Origin: Pelargonium cotyledonis
Lineage: Eukaryota > Streptophyta > Magnoliopsida > Geraniales > Geraniaceae
Direction: 5' to 3'
Assembly (NCBI GenBank): GCA_036897625.1
Contig: JAYMTA010000752.1
Location: 1 to 24,615, forward strand
DNA length: 24,615 nt
Numbering within the stretch: the first letter of the stretch is position 1; each line of letters opens with the position of its first letter. This document shows, piece by piece, positions 10,570-21,887 of the stretch. The notes beneath the pieces are model-generated. The model did no database searches and had not been told where the DNA came from. It saw nothing but the letters and a program-made list of their open reading frames with translations. The position numbers and the translations under genes are program-made.

Positions 10570-11990
10570 TAAGCAAAGTTGTCAGTTCGGGTTTCGGATA
10601 CAGTAAAACAAACGCAACCCATAACCCGACCACTTTACATCGTGACACGACACAAATGTAAGAATTGATTTGAGTAAATTTGAACTTGTCGGGTGAAAAA
10701 TGACCTTTATAAATTAATAAAATCGTTTTTGATCGATATCAACTCATTTATTTAAAGCTTTAGTATTTATTTGGATAATTTTGAACTCAAATTTTCCTTA
10801 AGAAAATGCCAAACTTTATTATTCCGAGTTAGATTTATTGTAATTAAAGCCTACACATTCCAAAACATGGGATTAGTTTGTTGTGTAGTGTAGCTAATTA
10901 AATGAAGCATTTAATTTTTTGTTGACCAAAAGAACGTCAAATCCTACCGAAGAGATGCATTGCAAACATTATTGGCATGCTGGTGTTGGAATTAGAGTGT
11001 CTATTAAAGTTGAACCAGAACAAATATCTACATTCATTGATATATACAAATTATGTTATAAAAAAATTATAATTTAGGTGCATTAATATGAAGTCGACAT
11101 TGAGATGAAATTTAATATACCGTCAAATTGAGAAACAAAATTTGTTCCGAGGAACTAAGGTGGACATACGTGAACGAGCTAGGATTAGGTAATGAGATGC
11201 GGTCGAAGACATATGTCACAACATGGTTCCTTAGTGCCACATCATTGAAGTTAAGCACGAAAATTGAACATTATAAAGGAGACACACTGTGACACCGAGG
11301 TTGAATATGGAATATGAAAGCTTTTGTTAGATAAGGTTGATTGTTTCTGAAGAGCAATGCAGTGACATTTTCGGCAACGTTGACACATTGAGTCTGAACT
11401 TGAAAATTTAGGGGTTTGTTCGGCCCGTTTGAGATTATGTTAGAGTGATGTCACAACATGACTCTTGAGTTTGTGGCATCCGAGATTTACCACATTAGAA
11501 AACTAGTGGTTGTGCCATGTTGGCCATACAATTGGGATTTGACTTTCATTTTACATACTTTTCGTGTGATCACATGCTTGAGCATGAAAAGATCATCTTA
11601 GCGTGTCTTTGAACCTCTCATAAGGGTGTTCCTTACTTGCGACGATCTTGAACTTATCGAGCGAAGTGGAGCATAGTGTTTCTTCACTAGTCCACAACAT
11701 TCAAAATTCGCTAGTCATCTTTGAACTTCTTTCCGGCTCGGTTTGAATTACACAACATGATTTAGATTGAGAGAAAATTAAAATTTAGGGTTCCCAATCA
11801 GTTTGGGGTTTGTTTGTACCCATTAGGGCTGCGTGTCCATTTTTGTGGGTCCTAAAAAGCCAACGTAGATCCAAAGGTACCAATAAAGAGCATATACCAA
11901 GGGCAAAAGCGTAATATATGTCATCTTCCCACCAAACAACGTTGGGAGAGAAATAGCCGAACCTCAAAACAGAGCCCTCCATTCTCCTTC
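10570..11990. other. Intergenic DNA between the divergent WDR26 and helicase genes, with degraded repeat traces
   Basis: No gene was recognised. At 10580-10700 are motifs such as GGGTTTCGG, AACCCGACC, GTGACACGACAC and GTCGGGTG. These resemble the GACCCG/CACGAC-rich dispersed repeats of plant genomes and recur at about 19.92-20.06 and 22.80-23.03 kb. TCACAACATG-like words appear near 11217, 11451 and 11750, hinting at old internal duplication. The last part, from about 11.9 kb, probably holds the helicase promoter and leader (pyrimidine-rich near 11970-12015). No convincing TATA box was found. Confidence 0.5.
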
Positions 11991-12093
11991 CTCGTCTCTG
12001 TTTTATTTCACGTCTATTTGGGTAAGCGCTCAGGCAGGCACTGCGCAGCACAATACAACACGAGCAAGCGAGAAAAAAAGAGTAAAATTTAAC

Positions 12094-15000
12094 ATGACAA
12101 GGAAGAGACAGAACAGAGGAGAGCAGCAGAAGCAGAAGAACCAGCCAAACCCTAATGTCGCAGAAGCTACGCGAATTCGAATTTCTAAAATTCTGGCCGA
12201 GTTTCGTGGTTCGAGAGATGACGGTAATTCGATTAACATTGTGTCTTTTATTGGATCGTTTGTTGCACTATGTTATGATTGCTAGTGGCTGAATATTGTG
12301 TGATGTAAAGATCAAATTTTTAGGGTGTTTTCTTATGGATTGGTTGTTTTCAGTTGCTGGGTATTGTTTGTTGTATAGAAAATTGTTGGGTATTTGTTAG
12401 TTCAATGGAAAGATGTAAAATTTAAATTGCCCAAGAAAATTGAAATTTCATATGGTATGGAGCTAATGCAGTTTGAATAGCTTGTTGGAACATGGAAACA
12501 TTAGTTGGGTTCTTGAAGATAGTAGATAGGTGGATCAGGTGTGGAAGGGTATTGGATTATTGTGTAATGTACATATGTTGCCATTAGTGGTTTGTTTTTG
12601 TTGAGTGGCATCAGTCAAGATGCCAAAATATTGAGTTTCGTTTGGTCATTCTTTAGTTGCACGCTGCTTTTAATATTGTGGTTTCTGACACAGATGCGGT
12701 TGATACCCATGTATTGGCTTGGTACTGGAATGTATTGGGGATGTGTAATAGATGTTTTATGCTAATTTTTTATTCTATCAATGTTGCATGTAGTGTATAC
12801 ATTTGAAGAAAATCTGTCAAACCATGAACGTGCAGTGGTGCATGAAGTTTGCCGGAAAATGGGTATGACGTCCAAAAGTGCTGGGTGAGTTCCAATAGCT
12901 ATAACTGATATTTAATATGTGCTGTGACATTCCAATTTATAAGAGTTATGAATTTCAGAGAGATATGAGTCAGCCAGATTTATACCTCAAGTATTTTTAC
13001 TTTCTCTCTTTTTTTTTTCTTTTTTTTTTCATAGAACAAGAAAACAAAAGCAGTTAGTTTTGTTTTCTGAACCTTTTGTTTCATTCTAATGGCTTCCCTC
13101 TAATTTGTTAAAGGCGCGGAAATCAGCGGCGCGTTTCCATTTACAAAACCAAAAAGAAAGTGGACACTATGAATAGGAATGAGAGCCTCACTTATTTGAC
13201 ATTTTCGGAAGAGGGCAGGGTGGTTTTACAGGACTTGTTTATGCACTACCCACCTGATGATGGAGAGATGGAGAAGAAAACGTTTGGGAATCATAGTGAA
13301 AAGACTGAAAAGATAAGGTATAAAAGAGATGATATATTCTGCAAGCCATCAATGAGCAAGGCTGAGATTGCAAAGAAGTTGGAAAAACTTAAGTCTAAAA
13401 TGGAGCAGAACGCCAACTTAAAACAGGTCCTTTATAGTTAAATAACTGAGCTATAAAAGTTGTGGTTCCTTGGGTGATGTACCTTCATTTTCTTGTGTAT
13501 TCCAAGTGGTTATTTTTTCTTTCTTTCTTTTTAGTATCAATAAGGAGGTCTTCTGTTATTTCATCTGTGCAGATTACTGAAGCGAGGTCTAAGCTTCCTA
13601 TTGCGTCGTTCAGGGATGTCATTACGTCAACAATCGAATCTCACCAGGTTATTTAATAATGTTTTCAGTGTTCTGGTTTATAAATCAATCAGCTTGGTGC
13701 CCAAATAGCTGATCAATTAATCATGAATCTGACTATATGTTCCCGCAGATGTGCTTAAGGCGATGTATTTCGTTTAAGGACTTTATTACTAGGATCACTT
13801 GATTTCGTTGATCTTATGATTTGTAGACTATTAGATTTGTGGCACCTTTTCTGAAACTTACTATATGTTCCTGGTTTCAAAGCAGGTAGTTCTAATTTCT
13901 GGCGAGACTGGGTGTGGAAAGACCACACAGGTTATAATTCTTTGCCTTGTTTTTTTAAAAAAAAAAAATTCAAAAAACAATCTATTCTATAAGTATTCCT
14001 CGTTTGTCGTCGATGGGTCTCCATGCAAAGGCTGTCTGCTACTACTAAAAGTATGAATCTGTTGTTTGTGTTACATGTGGCAAAACGCAAACCTAGATTG
14101 TGCCAATTGAATTACCATGTACATACGCGGGTGTTAAATCAAATTTGAAAGTCAAATCATAATGCCCAACATGAAACTTGAAAATCTTAGACATAGTTCA
14201 ATAGAATTAGAATTTAGAACCTCAATTTGACAGATGCACGAGGGAAAATTTTGGTGCAATCCATTGATTACATGTGTTTGTGTGAAGTATAGTGCAATCA
14301 TTATTTTATAGACTACAGTTTGATTCCCTATAACAATATTTTGTCATGCACTATTTGATTTCTTAATTGTATCATCAAGAGAATGTGTTTTGTTGCTTAT
14401 ACTCTTCTAAAATATTATTCAGGTGCCACAATTTCTTTTAGACCACATGTGGGGTAAAGGTGAGGCATGCAAAATAGTGTGTACTCAGCCCAGACGTATC
14501 TCTGCGACATCAGGTGAGCAATTCTCATTATACACGTGGAATTCTTAGTTCTTTTCATTTTTCTTTCTCTCAGTCTTTTCACCAAAAAATCTTCATAACC
14601 ATTGCTTTCCTACAATGATCTGTGCACGTTATTTTTTTTTTTGTGGCCTTTTGTTTCTAGTTGCTGAGAGAATCTCTGCTGAGAGAGGAGAACCTATTGG
14701 GAATGATGTTGGATACAAGGTAATGTCCATAATATATCTTGATGTAGTGGTAAATTAGGTAGCCCATTTGCATTAAGGTATTAGATTCATGTTTATTCAA
14801 GAGTATCAAACTGTGTTCTGTAAATTTCAGTTCGTAATCAGCTCGTAACTGGGGGAAGTTCTTGAAAGGAATATAGGTTATATACCTGTCAGCTTATACT
14901 CATAACGAGTATTACAACTAATATAAATAGATTTAAATGGTACCCTTATAATTTGTTGCATTTACTGTTGCTGTAAAGGATTTAGTTTTGCACATCACTG

Positions 15001-18000
15001 TTTTTTCATTATATTCAAATTTCTGTTTTGATAATGATGTAACATATTAGTAACTTAGCTATTCTAGTTGGTGTTCAATTTGCATTGAGAAGGCCTTGAC
15101 ATAATATTTTCAATCATGTGTATAGTATTAGTATAGACCATGTTTACCACTATACAAACATGATACCTCTACGATGCTTTTATCATTTATTGTTTCATTA
15201 CCTTTTATCAATGTTCATTCGTATCTTTTGATTGGTACTAGATACGGCTGGAAAGTAAAGGTGGGAAGAACTCATCAATTGTATTTTGCACCAATGGTGT
15301 GCTATTACGGGTGCTAGTTTCAAGAGGAAGTGGTAGGGTCATGACTGAAGCCTCAAAAACACCTGCGAAGGATGATGTTTCTGACATAACTTACATCATT
15401 GTGGTACTTGACTGGTTCTTGCTTGACTTAGATTAAACTATTTCTTGTCTGAATTTCATTACTCGCCTTTGCGTTGGATCAATTTTTATTTGTTACATAG
15501 ACGTATATAGTTCACACAATTTTGTTTTTGAGCTGGAGTGCTTGACTTGGGAATTCTGCTGAGCTAAATTAAGTGCATCATCCCAAACCACCAAATTATT
15601 CAGATTATATATAATGAATTAGTTATGTATGATGTAGTGAAATGTTGAGTTTCAAAGTGGCTATTCTGTATTTGTAAATTGATGACGTCAAAATGGTAAT
15701 AAAGTTAAATAAATAATATGGGAGTGGAGAAAATATTGACTTTACAATAGATAGTGACATATGTACTTCATGCATGCTTCATAACACTATACAATGTTTT
15801 CCAAGAGAGTTTGTTCCACTTGCAAGTCAGATTTGTTTTTTAATGGTCACCTTTATGCAATAGTTTCACCACCTAACATGAGATCTATGACCTATAAATG
15901 TTGTTCTTAAGGTATTTATAGTACCGACTTTTGGTCTTTTATAATATTTATGTTTACTGATGTTCGTATGAACTCAAATTATATGTGTCATTTGTAGGAT
16001 GAAATTCATGAAAGGGATCGCTATTCTGACTTCATGTTGGCAATTCTCAGGTACTTGAATTTTACTTTTTATGTGATGTTTGCTCACATCATTTATTCAT
16101 TTTCTGATATACTTGAGCATGTGGAAGAAGATTATTCTTTGCATATTTGTTATTCAGTTGCCACTGTTAGATATTTGGATTTGCTAGTCTAAAAAATTAT
16201 TTGTAGACACATTTTTGTTTCTTTTGTGTGTCTAATGTTTGCATGTGTTAATTTTATGTAATGCTTAAAGGTTTTGGATTATATTTTTCTTATCCTGGTT
16301 ACTTATTTGCAGAGACATGCTTCCTTCGTATCCTCATCTAAGGCTGGTCAGTTCAATCACTTGCGTTCTATTAATACATTTTTGTTAAATGACCATCCTA
16401 CAAGAAGGTTCTTTTTCACTGTTGCTACTATATACCTTTTAATATTTGATTACCAGTTAATGACCTTTTCTTATGACCCAATAGATGCTAATGAGTGCTA
16501 CTCTTGATGCTGAACGCTTTTCGGAATATTTTGGTGGCTGCCCAATAATCCGTGTTCCTGGGTTCACTTATCCTGTAAACTCTTCGTTCTTAAATTTCAA
16601 GTTCTCAATTCATTTATCATACTTTGACTTGTGCTGTAATATTGTTGCATTGTTTTTCTCTATATTTAGGTTAAAACTTTCTATCTAGAAGATGCACTCT
16701 CTATCTTGAAATCCTCAGAAAATAATGACCTCGATTCTGCTATGCTAACTGTCCCGACGGATGACCAAAAGTTAACAGAGGAAGATAAGGTTGCTTTAGA
16801 TGAAGCTATAAGTTTGGCTTGGTCAAATGATGAATTTGGTCCCCTTCTAGATATAGTTTCTTCTGAAGGAACCAAGGAGGTTTTTAACTACCAACATTCT
16901 TTGACTGGACTAACTCCACTGATGGTGTTTGCTGGAAAAGGTAGAGTGGGTGATGTTTGCATGCTGCTCTCTGTTGGTGTGGACTGCAAATTACAGGCTA
17001 AGGATGGAACAACTGCACTGGAGTTGGCCGATCGGGAACTTCAGCAGGAAACTGCTGAAGTTATTAGAAGGCATTTGGAAGATGCCCCGTCCAATGCTGT
17101 GGAAGAAAGGAAGTTACTTGATAAATATCTAGCATCAATCAATCCTGAACTTGTTGACGTAGTACTTATAGAGCAGTTACTAAAGAAAGTATGCAATGCT
17201 TCAAAAGATGGAGCTATTCTTGTCTTTCTTCCAGGGTGGGATGATATAAATAGAACCCGGGAAAGATTACTTTCATCCCCATTTTTCAAAGACTCTACCA
17301 AGTATATGGTAATATCTCTTCATTCTATGGTTCCATCTTCAGAACAAAAGAAGGTTTTTAAACGGCCACCTGCCGGTTGCCGCAAAATTGTTCTTTCAAC
17401 TAATATGGCTGAGACTGCCATTACTATCGACGATGTTGTTTATGTTATAGACAGTGGCCGGATGAAAGAAAAAAGTTACGATCCGTATAACAATGTATCA
17501 ACACTTCAATCTTCGTGGGTATCCAAGGCAAGTGCAAAGCAACGAGAAGGGCGTGCAGGTCGCTGTCAGCCTGGAATCTGTTATCATCTTTATTCGAAGC
17601 TCCGAGCAAATTCTTTGCCAGATTACCAAGTTCCCGAAATTAAGAGAATTCCGATTGAGGAACTTTGTTTGCAGGTATCCATATTCCTCGATTCATTTGA
17701 ACATCTTACACATGCATCCACCACGCCGAACACACAAACACAATGAAAATCTATCTGCTAGAGAACTTTTGTGACAATCACAAATATGTTTTTCAGTCAA
17801 TGAATATAATGATCTTAGTAATATAATGTTACTTGCTCTGTTAATTCTGTAAAGAACAGGCATTTATGATGTTTATCTTTGTTGATCGACTATGTTTCTC
17901 ATTGACAGGTAAAGCTGCTCGATCCAAATTGCAAAATAGCAGAATTCTTGCAGAAAACTCTGGATCCTCCAGTTTCTGAAACCATACATAATGCAATTGT

Positions 18001-19664
18001 CGTTCTTCAAGATGTTGGAGCATTGTCAATTGATGCAAAACTGACAGAACTTGGGGAGAAGCTAGGATCTTTACCAGTTCATCCATTGACAAGCAGGATG
18101 CTCTTCTTTGCCATACTGATGAATTGCCTTGACCCGGCTTTGACTTTAGCATGTGCCTCTGACTACAGGGATCCATTTACTCTCCCAGTGTTACCAAATG
18201 AAAAAAAGAGAGCTTCTAGTTGTAAGGCCGAGCTTGCTTCATTGTATGGTGGGCAGAGTGATCAGCTTGCTGTCATAGCAGCATTTGATTGCTGGAAGAG
18301 CGCAAAGGAAAGAGGTCAAGAAGCACGATTTTGTTCTCAATACTTTGTCTCTTCAACCACCATGAATATGTTGTTTGGTATGCGTAAGCAGCTTCAGACA
18401 GAGCTAATTCGGAATGGGTTTATTCCTGAAGACGTTTCAAGTTGTAGCCTTAATGCGCGTGACCCTGGTATTCTCCATGCAGTTCTTGTGGCCGGTTTGT
18501 ATCCAAAGGTTGGGAGATTGTGTCCACCACATAAAAGTGGAAGACGTTTTGTGGAGACAGCTAATGGTGATGGAGTAAGGTTGCACCCTCAATCCACGAA
18601 CTTCAAATTATCCTTTCAGAAAAGTGACGACCATCCAATGATTATATTTGATGAGATTACTCGTGGGGATTTGGGTATGCTCATTAGGAATTGTACGGTT
18701 GTCGGACCACTCCCGTTACTGTTGCTTGCGACAGAGATTGCTGTTGCCCCTGGAAATGACAATGACAATGGTGATGACAGTGACAATGGGAGTGATGATG
18801 AAGACGATGCAGATGAAGAGGACAGTGAGGAAGATGACATGGAGATAGACTCGAAGTCTGTTGTGAAAAATGAGAAGAATATCATGTCTTCTCCTGATAA
18901 TTCAGTGACAGTTCTTGTGGATAGGTGGCTTCCTTTCCAGTCAACAGCGCTAGATGTTGCACAGATTTATTGCTTGAGAGAGCGCTTAGCTGCGGCAATC
19001 TTGTTCAAAGTAAGTTATATAGCCTTATTTCTGGTAAATACGAATCGCGAAGATGAACTTGTGCACATAAAACAAGTTCTTTCGTGTAGCTTGTGTACAT
19101 GAAACCAATTTTTGTTGTGTCTTGACTTCTGTGGTTTATGTTGTGCAGGTAACGCATCCACGTGCAGTTCTTCCTCCAGCCCTCGGGGCCTCCATATATG
19201 CCATTGCCTGCATTCTATCCTATGATGGCTTATGGGGCGTCTCTCGGCCAATGGATTCAGTGGATGCCCTTGCGTCAATGGTGAACGCAACTGAGATCGA
19301 CAAGTCTTCATCAGGGAGGAGAGGACCAGGTCACACTCCAAGTGGCTTCCTTTTATCACTCATAAGACCCGACAGGTATCAGAACTCTCCATCCCATTAT
19401 CAGAAAACTAACCAACAACACCCATTTAAGGGTACCGCGAAGGGGATTGACCCAAGCCAAAGTGCTGGACCTCCCACTACGTCCATGAAACCCGACGAGA
19501 TGATAAGTGCGGGAAATGCAGCTCAAAGGGCCAAGTCTCCCGCCTCAAAGCCTAACATGAAGCCTCCAGCAAATGGCCCGGGTTTTGTTGCGCATGGGTC
19601 GGGCAGGTATGGTCAGCAAGCTGATTCGTTTAAACGACATCGTGGCGGTGGTGGTCTTGTATAA
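12094..19664 (+). CDS. DExH-box ATP-dependent RNA helicase with R3H and ankyrin domains, NIH/HVT1 type (14 exons)
   Basis: Predicted nuclear DEAH/RHA-family RNA helicase like Arabidopsis At1g06670 (NIH) and At2g30800 (HVT1), which unwind RNA with NTP hydrolysis. Exons: 12094-12223, 12794-12884, 13114-13426, 13573-13647, 13886-13930, 14423-14513, 14661-14719, 15242-15403, 15998-16050, 16313-16346, 16485-16574, 16670-17674, 17909-19009, 19149-19664. All are GT-AG and the frame closes, giving 1254 aa. Visible parts: a basic Gln-rich N-terminus; R3H at about 45-86 ([12 protein letters not shown]); motif [11 protein letters not shown] 209-218; [10 protein letters not shown] near 239-248; motif II DEIH 323-326; motif III SAT 355-357; ankyrin repeats about 425-520 inserted between the RecA lobes; motif [11 protein letters not shown] 624-633; motif [10 protein letters not shown] 672-679; winged-helix/HA2 region about 717-880; acidic tract about 999-1029; OB-fold-like C-terminal region; Gly-rich tail RHRGGGGLV. 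Start: first ATG in a typical leader, in frame with R3H. A telo-box, AAACCCTAA, lies inside exon 1 at 12147-12155. No break is seen. Confidence 0.93.
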
Positions 19665-20213
19665 CATGGGTTGGGTTTAGCATAGGGTTAGCTGTTGTAG
19701 CCCAAGGGCTGATATAGAATGTCATGAATGAATGTATTGTTGTATAAGAATTTTTTTTTGTTTTGTATCGACAGTGGTTCAACATATTTACTCTCCATTT
19801 TAGGTTTTACTTTCTTGAGCTGTGCCATTATGTGATACAAGAAAAAATGTTATGCAGATTCTTCTAAAGAAAAAAAGTTATGTAAAAAATTCTAGTGTGT
19901 AAAATGCGTTGTTCTGTGTTTGTGTTAATTTGTATGTGTCGGCACGTACGCTCCATTTAGTTATCGTGTAAGTTAAATGTGACGTGTTCATGTTTTCTGA
20001 ACTCATCGTATTTGTGTTGAATCGTGTTGATCTACAAACAACTTTCAACACGACATACACCTTGCTTGTGCACTAATTTGTCCCCGCTAAGAGCTCCCTT
20101 TGAATAAATCCTCTTTGAATAGTAATTCGCAAACAAACCCTAACCCTAACGTCAATTGCTATATAATCTCATCCTTCCTCTTCTTCACATAACCATAGCA
20201 ACGTCACACCACC
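19665..20213. other. Helicase 3' region, degraded repeat and F-box gene 1 upstream region
   Basis: The first about 120 bp should be the helicase 3' UTR; AATGAATG and a T-rich stretch near 19730-19762 are plausible plant poly(A) context. At about 19.92-20.06 kb are GTGTCGGCACG, GTGACGTGTTC, GAATCGTGTTG and CAACACGACA words, a degraded version of the repeat noted at 10.6 and 22.8 kb. At 20135-20149 two telomere-type units (AAACCCTAACCCTAA) stand about 65 bp before the F-box start codon, a telo-box position. No further gene was found. Confidence 0.45.
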
Positions 20214-21463
20214 ATGGACGATCCTTCCAAGAGAGCAAAAAAGGAAGGAGATCAGCACTGGACACCATATTCTTCTTCATCTTCCTCGAGCATCACAGAT
20301 CTTCCGAGCCACATTCTTATGGAAATTCTGTTCAGACTTCCCATCAAAACCCTAGTGGCTGCCAAAATTGTCTGCCAAACAAGGCTCCCTCTCATCAACG
20401 ACCCCTATTTCGCCAAACTGCACCAGTCCAGATCAAACGTTGAGATATGTTTTCAAAGACAATATTGTGAAAACAATGGAATCACGAAACTTCAATTAGG
20501 TAACCTCTATTTCCCGAATGATTCTCATGATTCTCTTGGTCCCAACCTCAATGTGTTCTTGAACTCCCAACATTCAGAGGCAATCTCAGCTTTGTCAATT
20601 CTTGTAATGATTCTCATTCTCTTGGTCTCAACCTCGATGCTGTTCTTGAACTGCCAACATTCAGAGGCAAACTCAGTTTTGTCAATTCTTGTAATGGTTT
20701 GCTATGTTATTCTAGTGAATCTAACAGCTTTGCTTTGATATGGAATCCGATTACGAGCCAGTTCTTTACTGTTCCTGCACCGAAAGAACCTAAGGGCTGG
20801 TCGATAACATCTTATCGTGCTTATGGGTTAAGTTTTAGCCAAAAGACGAATAGATTCAAATTTTTGTGCATATATGGTAAAAAGAAAAAGAAGAGGTCCT
20901 CTAGAGAGATTATGGTAGCTGAGATATGTACTATTGAGAAAGGAAGATCTTGGAAAGCCATCCATCCTAGTCCTTACGCATTTTGGGAGGCGTTCGGGAA
21001 TTATAAGTATGGGGCATTCTTGCGAGGTGCCCTTCATTGGTTTGGTGAATCTCGCAAGTCGGGTATAGTTTATTTTGATTTTGAGGATGAAAAGCTTGCG
21101 AGAATCCCACACCCTTCACACTTTAAGTGTGTGAAAGCTAAATGCTCGGATAATCCAATTGGGGTATTGGAAGGTTGTTTATTTGTCAGTGTAACTACTA
21201 ATCGAAGTTATAATATATGGGTGATGAAGGAATATGGTGATCAGGATTCGTGGACACGAGTAATTTATTTGAAGTTTACTCCAGCTCGGAGTTACAAGTA
21301 CATTTGGTGCATGCCTCTTAGTTACAATGGAAAAGCCCTAATAATGCATATTACCTCTTATTTTTGTATGTATAATCCATGTCAAAGAAATCATATGACC
21401 GATCGAGTGATTACTTTTAATCCAAGTCTTGTTTTGCTGACGAAGGATTCTATCATGACATGA
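20214..21463 (+). pseudogene. F-box protein with F-box-associated domain, copy 1, frameshifted
   Basis: Intact members of this family are substrate receptors of SCF ubiquitin ligases. The F-box (ITDLPSHILMEILFRLPIKTL, split here as two blocks ITDLPSHILMEI and LFRLPIKTL) is at about residues 25-45, after a Ser-rich start. The frame that starts at 20214 runs off the family sequence near 20553 and stops at 20738. The correct frame resumes and continues to a stop at 21461-21463 with FBA-type blocks (SFALIWNPIT, LHWFGESRKSGIVYFDFED, DQDSWTRVIYLKF). The cause is visible. An 87-bp segment is present twice in tandem (about 20525-20610 and 20611-20697), and the first copy lacks one C after 20553 that the second copy has. 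Otherwise 1250 nt would be 417 codons including stop. The F-box also has Arg where VC..W normally has Trp (VCQTRLPLIND). An unseen intron or a sequencing error could rescue it, but the lost Trp and the duplication argue for a pseudogene. Confidence 0.75.
20525..20697 (+). repeat. 87-bp tandem duplication inside F-box copy 1
   Basis: The two copies share TTCTCTTGGT, CCAACATTCAGAGGCAA and TTTGTCAATTCTTGTAAT, with a few substitutions. The offset is 86 at the left part and 87 at the right part, which locates a 1-nt loss in the left copy next to 20553. The neighbouring F-box copy 2 has a single version of this segment (about 23477-23565). The duplication of 29 codons was therefore in frame and specific to copy 1, and the frameshift came with it or later. 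Confidence 0.85.
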
Positions 21464-21887
21464 AACATACATATATCAAATGTTGCCAATCATATAATAT
21501 TTGATTTCATCTAATTAATTTTCTCTTTCTATTATATTTTCTTCTTCTTATCTTATGTTTTGTTTAATTTCATGATAGTTTTAACAAGTCTTGAACACTT
21601 AATAATAACATATGAACTTAATTAGGAATCATGTAAGTTGTTTCCATATTCATGTCATTACTTTCTTTAACTGATTTTCATCATTTCCCTTTTCATATAA
21701 AATTTATATCAATGTTAGAAATCAATAATGTTATTTGAGTAATATGGGCATCAATTGACTGATATAACCTTATATCAGTCAACTGATATACATTTTACTC
21801 ATGTTATTTATATCCCCGCAAAAAATGGTATAAAACAATTGGGGGCCGAGTTGTGTTTAAGGGTGCTAATTAACATCATCCCTCGCG
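21464..21887. other. AT-rich DNA after F-box copy 1, with a perfect 12-bp hairpin
   Basis: No gene was seen. TTGACTGATATA (21755-21766) and TATATCAGTCAA (21771-21782) form a perfect 12-bp stem around the loop ACCT. Another CTGATATA follows directly at 21783-21790. The hairpin lies about 290 bp after the stop codon and about 100 bp before the inverted-repeat element at 21888. It could be a decayed transposon end or a chance structure; it is not a bacterial-type terminator. Confidence 0.5.

Noticed and set aside
13010-13034. Strong polypyrimidine tract with TTTCATAG as a helicase exon 3 acceptor
   Set aside because: Starting exon 3 there inserts sequence that breaks the R3H frame; the acceptor before 13114 gives the conserved [12 protein letters not shown].
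18616-18885. Minus-strand Ser-rich open frame
   Set aside because: Exact antisense of the helicase acidic tract; Ser runs are the shadow of GAT/GAC codons.
20499-20677. Intron rescuing F-box copy 1 from donor GGTAAC near 20499
   Set aside because: The candidate acceptors at CATTCAG and CTCAG in the second duplicate do not restore the reading frame; I did not test all other donors.
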